Source: Dehalococcoidia bacterium (GTDB lineage: Bacteria > Chloroflexota > Dehalococcoidia > Lucifugimonadales > UBA3495). Taken from it: a stretch of 10,405 nt of DNA. This document shows, piece by piece, positions 7,271 to 10,405 of this stretch. Position 1 is the first letter of the stretch. Every line of letters starts with the position of its first letter. The stretch lies in contig DPHC01000002.1 in the NCBI GenBank assembly GCA_003523055.1, positions 1-10,405 of the forward strand, given 5' to 3'. The notes under the pieces were generated by a model. That model did not search any database, was not told the DNA's origin, and worked only from the letters and a program-made list of their open reading frames with translations. Both the position numbers and the translations under genes were made by a program.

Positions 7271-7885
7271 TTATAATTCCCTTAATATGGTTTTGAATTT
7301 GATTTTGCCTTCACGAATTAGCTTGACCTCATTGCCTGTCAAGTCAATTATTGTAGACGGAACACCCTTAGGCGTGGGTCCGGATTGAACGATGTGGTCT
7401 ATTTTATTACTGATAGTTTTCGGTATATCTGAAAGATTGGTAATGTCTGGAGACCCTGAATGATTAGCGCTAGTACCAGTAATAGGTACACCAAGCATCT
7501 CTGTTAAATATAAAGGTATGTAATGTGCGGGCATTCTGATTGCTACCGTGTCTTTCCCAGCTGTGAGTGCGTTACTTACGTATTTTGATTTTTTGAAAAT
7601 CATTGTAAGAGCCCCCGGCCAGAATTTTTGGTGCAGACGATATCCAGTGTCGGAGGATCCTTCGATTAAAGATAATGACTGCTCCCATGAATTCACCAAG
7701 ACTGGCAATGGCATAGTTTGATCTCTGTCTTTCATTTGGTAAATTCGATTGATGCCGGTTTCATTATCTATTGAAGTTGCGATGCCATACAGAGTATCGG
7801 TGGGTATGATAACTACGCCTTGGTTTTTTAAAATTGTAGATGTTAGGAGAAGTTCACTGTCACTCATTATTTTGGCATTTCCCAT
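7271..7885 (-). CDS. tsaC: L-threonylcarbamoyladenylate synthase (TsaC/YrdC domain)
   Basis: Makes threonylcarbamoyl-AMP from threonine, bicarbonate and ATP, the first step of t6A37 formation in ANN-decoding tRNAs. TsaD with its partners completes the transfer; those genes are not in the window. The protein is a single YrdC domain of 204 residues with no C-terminal Sua5 domain, so it is TsaC-like and not Sua5-like. Motifs are IPTDTLYGIA (27-36), KDRDQTMPLPVLV (52-64, with the K52/R54 pair), WPGALTMIF (89-97), VAIRMP (114-119), GTSANHSG (137-144, with S139 and N141) and PSTIIDLTG (176-184). The KxR and SxN pairs are those of active TsaC, which favours this over the related YciO. The ATG at 7885 lacks a ribosome site, and a second ATG lies at residue 7. 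The candidate promoter would leave only about 14 nt of leader. It is the first gene of the minus-strand series. Confidence 0.92.
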   Translation of the reverse strand: MGNAKIMSDSELLLTSTILKNQGVVIIPTDTLYGIATSIDNETGINRIYQMKDRDQTMPLPVLVNSWEQSLSLIEGSSDTGYRLHQKFWPGALTMIFKKSKYVSNALTAGKDTVAIRMPAHYIPLYLTEMLGVPITGTSANHSGSPDITNLSDIPKTISNKIDHIVQSGPTPKGVPSTIIDLTGNEVKLIREGKIKFKTILREL

Positions 7886-7897
7886 GATAAATTACAC

Positions 7898-7926
7898 TTG
7901 ACTGAGTATAGCACAATTGCTAAAGT
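7898..7926 (+). promoter_or_regulatory. Candidate promoter for guaA, overlapping the tsaC promoter
   Basis: TTGACT (7898-7903, 5/6 to consensus) lies 17 nt before TAAAGT (7921-7926, 4/6), which would start transcription near 7933 and give a leader of about 35 nt. The spacer contains the -10 of the opposing tsaC promoter, so the two could not be occupied by RNA polymerase at the same time. Confidence 0.45.
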
Positions 7927-7931
7927 TTCAA
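7905..7931 (-). promoter_or_regulatory. Candidate extended -10 promoter for tsaC
   Basis: In the transcript sense TTGAAA (7931-7926) is followed after 15 nt by TATACT (7910-7905), preceded by TG one base upstream, which is the extended -10 pattern. Both hexamers match consensus at 5/6. The short spacer is compatible with an extended -10. Initiation near 7898 would give a very short leader, fitting the missing ribosome site of tsaC. Confidence 0.5.
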
Positions 7932-7968
7932 ATGTAAACGTCCCCTTAATTTGTTTATTTATGAAGGT

Positions 7969-9516
7969 ATGAATTTGGATGATGAAAAGTTAATTATTAT
8001 AGACTTTGGGTCTCAATACACTCATTTGATCGCAAGAAGAGTCCGAGAATTAAATGTATATTCAGAGGTTTACACCTCGAATGTCAAAATAGCTGATGTA
8101 GCAGATGTCTCCGCTATCAAAGGCTTTGTGTTATCTGGTGGGCCAGGTAGCGTTTATGAAACCCAACATCTAACAATTCCAGACTGGATTTTTGAAACAG
8201 GCCTACCTATTCTTGGTATTTGTTATGGAATGCAGGCGATAGTAGAAAATTTAGGAGGAACCGTTGTACCGGGAGATTTACGAGAATATGGCCTTGCCAA
8301 GTTAAAATCCACGGACCTAAAAAATCCTCTACTAGAGGGTATACCTGAAGAGTCTGAAGTTTGGATGAGTCATGGTGACAAAGTCATAGATCTTCCGGTT
8401 GGCTTTAAATGCTTAGCTGACACCTCGAATTCTGAATATAGTGTAATCAGCAATGAAAGAAACATATACGGAATTCAATTTCACCCGGAAGTGCACCATA
8501 CTGAATATGGATCAGCCATCATCGATAATTTTCTCGTCAAAATTTGCCACGTGTCTAAAACATGGAATGCTGGACAATTTATTAGTTCCTGTATAGCAAA
8601 TATACAAGAACAGGTAAAGGATTCCAAGGTTGTCTGTGCTTTGTCTGGAGGAGTGGATTCAGCTGTCACAGCTGCTTTATTGCACCACGCTATTGGGAAA
8701 CAACTGAAATGTATATTTGTTAACAACGGTTTGCTACGATTTGATGAAGAAAATGAGGTCAAAGCACTTTTTTCCAATTCTTTGGATTTAGACATCAATT
8801 ACTTGGATGCCGCCGACAGGTTTATTGACAAACTTTCAGGTGTTGTTGATCCAGAATTGAAACGCAAAACTATTGGTTATGAATTTATTAAATGTTTCGA
8901 AGAAGAAACTACAAAATTAGAGAATGTCGAATTCTTAGCTCAAGGCACCTTGTATCCGGACGTAATTGAAAGCGTTAGTTCTTCAGGAAATTCGGCTGTA
9001 ATAAAAACTCATCATAACGTTGGCGGCTTGCCAGAAAACATGAAACTGAAATTAGTCGAACCGCTACGCTATTTGTTTAAAGACGAAGTTCGTACTGTAG
9101 GTCTTGAATTAGGTTTATCCCCTGAAATCATTCACAGACAACCTTTCCCTGGACCTGGTTTGGCAATTCGTATAATTGGCGAAGTTACACGAGAAAAACT
9201 CGATATACTTAAATTATGCGACAAAATAGTAACAGATACTTTGAAAAAATCTGACTGTTATGATGGCATTTGGCAAGGTTTCGCTGTATTAACGGATAGT
9301 CACACGGTGGGAGTTATGGGTGATGATCGGACTTATGGTTATGTATGCGCATTAAGAATAGTATCTAGTGAAGATGCTATGACGGCTAATTGGGTTAAAG
9401 TGCCGTATGAAGTCCTTGAAACCATTTCTTCAAGGATTGTTAATGAAGTATCGGGTGTAAATAGAGTAGTTTATGATATAACAAATAAACCTCCCGGCAC
9501 GATTGAATGGGAATGA
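7969..9516 (+). CDS. guaA: GMP synthase (glutamine-hydrolysing)
   Basis: Aminates XMP to GMP using ATP and glutamine, the last step of guanine nucleotide synthesis. The 515-residue protein is full length with both halves. The class I glutamine amidotransferase domain (about 7-195) has GICYGMQ with nucleophile C85, and H172 and E174 in FHPEV complete the triad. The ATP-pyrophosphatase domain has the P-loop SGGVDS (226-231), LAQGTLYPDVIES (323-335) and KTHHNVGGLP (346-355). The dimerisation domain has QPFPGPGLAIRI (391-402) and GDDRTYGYVCALR (451-463), and the protein ends with the classic KPPGTIEWE. The ATG at 7969 is preferred because it sits just before the conserved LIIIDFGSQY. AAGG is only one base upstream of it, so a TTG at 7975 (7-nt spacing) is a real alternative. 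An in-frame TTG at 7951 has no ribosome site. Confidence 0.97.
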   Translation: MNLDDEKLIIIDFGSQYTHLIARRVRELNVYSEVYTSNVKIADVADVSAIKGFVLSGGPGSVYETQHLTIPDWIFETGLPILGICYGMQAIVENLGGTVVPGDLREYGLAKLKSTDLKNPLLEGIPEESEVWMSHGDKVIDLPVGFKCLADTSNSEYSVISNERNIYGIQFHPEVHHTEYGSAIIDNFLVKICHVSKTWNAGQFISSCIANIQEQVKDSKVVCALSGGVDSAVTAALLHHAIGKQLKCIFVNNGLLRFDEENEVKALFSNSLDLDINYLDAADRFIDKLSGVVDPELKRKTIGYEFIKCFEEETTKLENVEFLAQGTLYPDVIESVSSSGNSAVIKTHHNVGGLPENMKLKLVEPLRYLFKDEVRTVGLELGLSPEIIHRQPFPGPGLAIRIIGEVTREKLDILKLCDKIVTDTLKKSDCYDGIWQGFAVLTDSHTVGVMGDDRTYGYVCALRIVSSEDAMTANWVKVPYEVLETISSRIVNEVSGVNRVVYDITNKPPGTIEWE

Positions 9517-9565
9517 CATTAGTACATGCAAAATAAACATATAACTCAAATGTTATCTTTACGCT

Positions 9566-9571
9566 AAAAGG
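9566..9571 (+). promoter_or_regulatory. Ribosome binding site deciding the start of the HAD gene
   Basis: AAAAGG is 1 nt before the ATG at 9573 and 7 nt before the in-frame ATG at 9579. The second spacing is the workable one, so 9579 is preferred. Confidence 0.55.
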
Positions 9572-9578
9572 TATGAAG

Positions 9579-10304
9579 ATGTTTAATTCAATCCCCGAAA
9601 TTTTAAAACGTGAAATCAAGATATTAATGTTCGATCAATACGGCACAATTGTTGATATGCAGACGGGACTAACTGAGTTAGTGACGCCCTTTCTTAGGGA
9701 TAAAGGATGGACTGGAAATCCTAATCAATTTGTAACCTGGTGGCGGCGCACCCATTTTGAAGACTCTATGATCGATTCCCTCACCGATAGAGGACACACT
9801 CCGTATAGACAAATTGGGCACAGGGCAGTGAGCCAAGTTCTTGCTAGAGCAAATATTAGTTACTCTCAATCCGAGGTAGAATGGCTTGTCTCAGGAATTG
9901 AAAAACTGAAACCATTTCCCGATGTTTTAAAAAATCTAAATCAACTCCACAAACACTACCGGTTATCGATACTCTCAAATGGCGATAGAGATATGTTGGA
10001 AACAGCAAAACAATATATTGGTTTTAAATTTGATCTCACAATCTCAGTACAAGAAGCTGGGGCTTTCAAACCCGATAAAAGAACCTATGCCAAAGCAGAA
10101 GAAATAATAGCGAACAAATTTGGAGATATTGAACGTTCTAACATACTTTTTGTTGCGAACCATGCCTTCGATTGTATAGGAGCAAAAGCATGGGGTTTCA
10201 GAACTGTTTTCATAGATCGAAGAAAACGGCCATTTGGGGAAAGCCCCCACCAACCCGACTTGATTGTACAAGATTTTACTGAATTGGAGGCTATGCTTAG
10301 TTAG
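9579..10304 (+). CDS. HAD-superfamily hydrolase, type II 2-haloacid dehalogenase family
   Basis: A HAD hydrolase whose closest recognisable relatives are (S)-2-haloacid dehalogenases, which replace the halogen of 2-haloacids with hydroxyl through an aspartyl ester. It has 241 residues from 9579, or 243 from an ATG at 9573, which is the numbering used here. Motif I is MFDQYGT with nucleophile D21. The cap region has WWRRTHFEDSMID (56-68), where R58 aligns with the substrate arginine R41 of the well-studied L-DEX enzyme. Motif II is LSNGD (S135), motif III is FKPDKRTY (K166, Y172), and motif IV is ANHAFDCIGAKAWGFR (D200). At positions aligned with L-DEX S175 and N177 this protein has A195 and H197, so true dehalogenase activity is uncertain and a phosphatase or other HAD role is possible. 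It follows guaA by about 60 nt on the same strand with no clear promoter or terminator between. No functional link to guaA is evident. Confidence 0.85.
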   Translation: MFNSIPEILKREIKILMFDQYGTIVDMQTGLTELVTPFLRDKGWTGNPNQFVTWWRRTHFEDSMIDSLTDRGHTPYRQIGHRAVSQVLARANISYSQSEVEWLVSGIEKLKPFPDVLKNLNQLHKHYRLSILSNGDRDMLETAKQYIGFKFDLTISVQEAGAFKPDKRTYAKAEEIIANKFGDIERSNILFVANHAFDCIGAKAWGFRTVFIDRRKRPFGESPHQPDLIVQDFTELEAMLS

Positions 10305-10405
10305 ACAGATTGTTTAATTCGAGTTTTCTCAAAAAAGAATGAGACGAGGGTAAACAAAATCGCGTTCATGAGACATCGCACCCCCCCTTCCGCAGGATGT
10401 ATTCT
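10305..10405. other. Right-edge intergenic region, no gene called
   Basis: The stretch has a weak inverted repeat TCTCA-8 nt-TGAGA just after the HAD gene but no T-tract for a convincing terminator. From about 10356 on it is visibly richer in G and C than the genes to the left and contains a run of seven C (10381-10387). Two partial frames run off the edge: a plus-strand one from ATG 10369, and a minus-strand one reading in from the edge that ends at a TGA near 10368. Neither is long enough to support. Confidence 0.4.

Noticed and set aside
7951..7968. TTG at 7951 as the guaA start, adding six residues
   Set aside because: There is no ribosome site ahead of it, and the added residues fall outside the usual GuaA N-terminus.
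9541..9556. Inverted repeat ATAAC/GTTAT between guaA and the HAD gene
   Set aside because: A 5-bp AT-only stem without a T-tract is expected by chance in DNA this AT-rich.
10323..10341. Inverted repeat TCTCA/TGAGA after the HAD gene as a rho-independent terminator
   Set aside because: The stem is only 5 bp, the loop is 8 nt, it is AT-rich, and no T-tract follows.
1..10405. A defence, mobile or biosynthetic system hidden in the window
   Set aside because: All ten genes belong to known housekeeping or widespread enzyme families; the gaps are short, and no repeats array, integrase, transposase or toxin-antitoxin-like pair is visible.

Overview
The window is AT-rich bacterial housekeeping DNA with short intergenic gaps. 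It holds ten protein-coding genes, one of them cut by the left edge. I see no RNA genes, insertion sequences, CRISPR arrays or phage genes. A direct LL-diaminopimelate aminotransferase (DapL), an archaeal-type cofactor-independent phosphoglycerate mutase (ApgM) and a polyprenyl synthase whose best fit is the HDDIQD-type family together point to Chloroflexota. An AT-rich marine Dehalococcoidia/SAR202-like lineage is my best guess. This placement is inference from gene content; no search was run.

Layout. Positions 1-7885 are eight genes on the minus strand. In transcription order (right to left) they are: tsaC (tRNA t6A37 synthesis), a trans-prenyltransferase homologue, pgk, apgM, tpiA, miaA (tRNA i6A37 synthesis), dapF and dapL (3' end outside the window). 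Most gaps are 9-15 nt. Two are longer: 68 nt before pgk, where a promoter-like pair is visible, and about 156 nt before dapF, where no convincing promoter is visible. Positions 7969-10304 are two plus-strand genes: guaA (GMP synthase) and a HAD hydrolase of the type II 2-haloacid dehalogenase family. The divergent tsaC-guaA gap carries two overlapping promoter-like sequences. The last 100 nt hold no gene that I can call.

How the genes fit together. pgk, apgM and tpiA form the triose/3-carbon core of glycolysis/gluconeogenesis. dapL and dapF are consecutive steps to meso-diaminopimelate, then lysine. tsaC and miaA both act on tRNA position 37. MiaA and the prenyltransferase homologue would both draw on dimethylallyl diphosphate or related isoprenoid precursors.

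I do not see a new multi-gene system. The points most worth checking are the degenerate aspartate motifs of the prenyltransferase homologue, two changed active-site positions in the HAD protein, and the tightly packed divergent promoter and start region of guaA.
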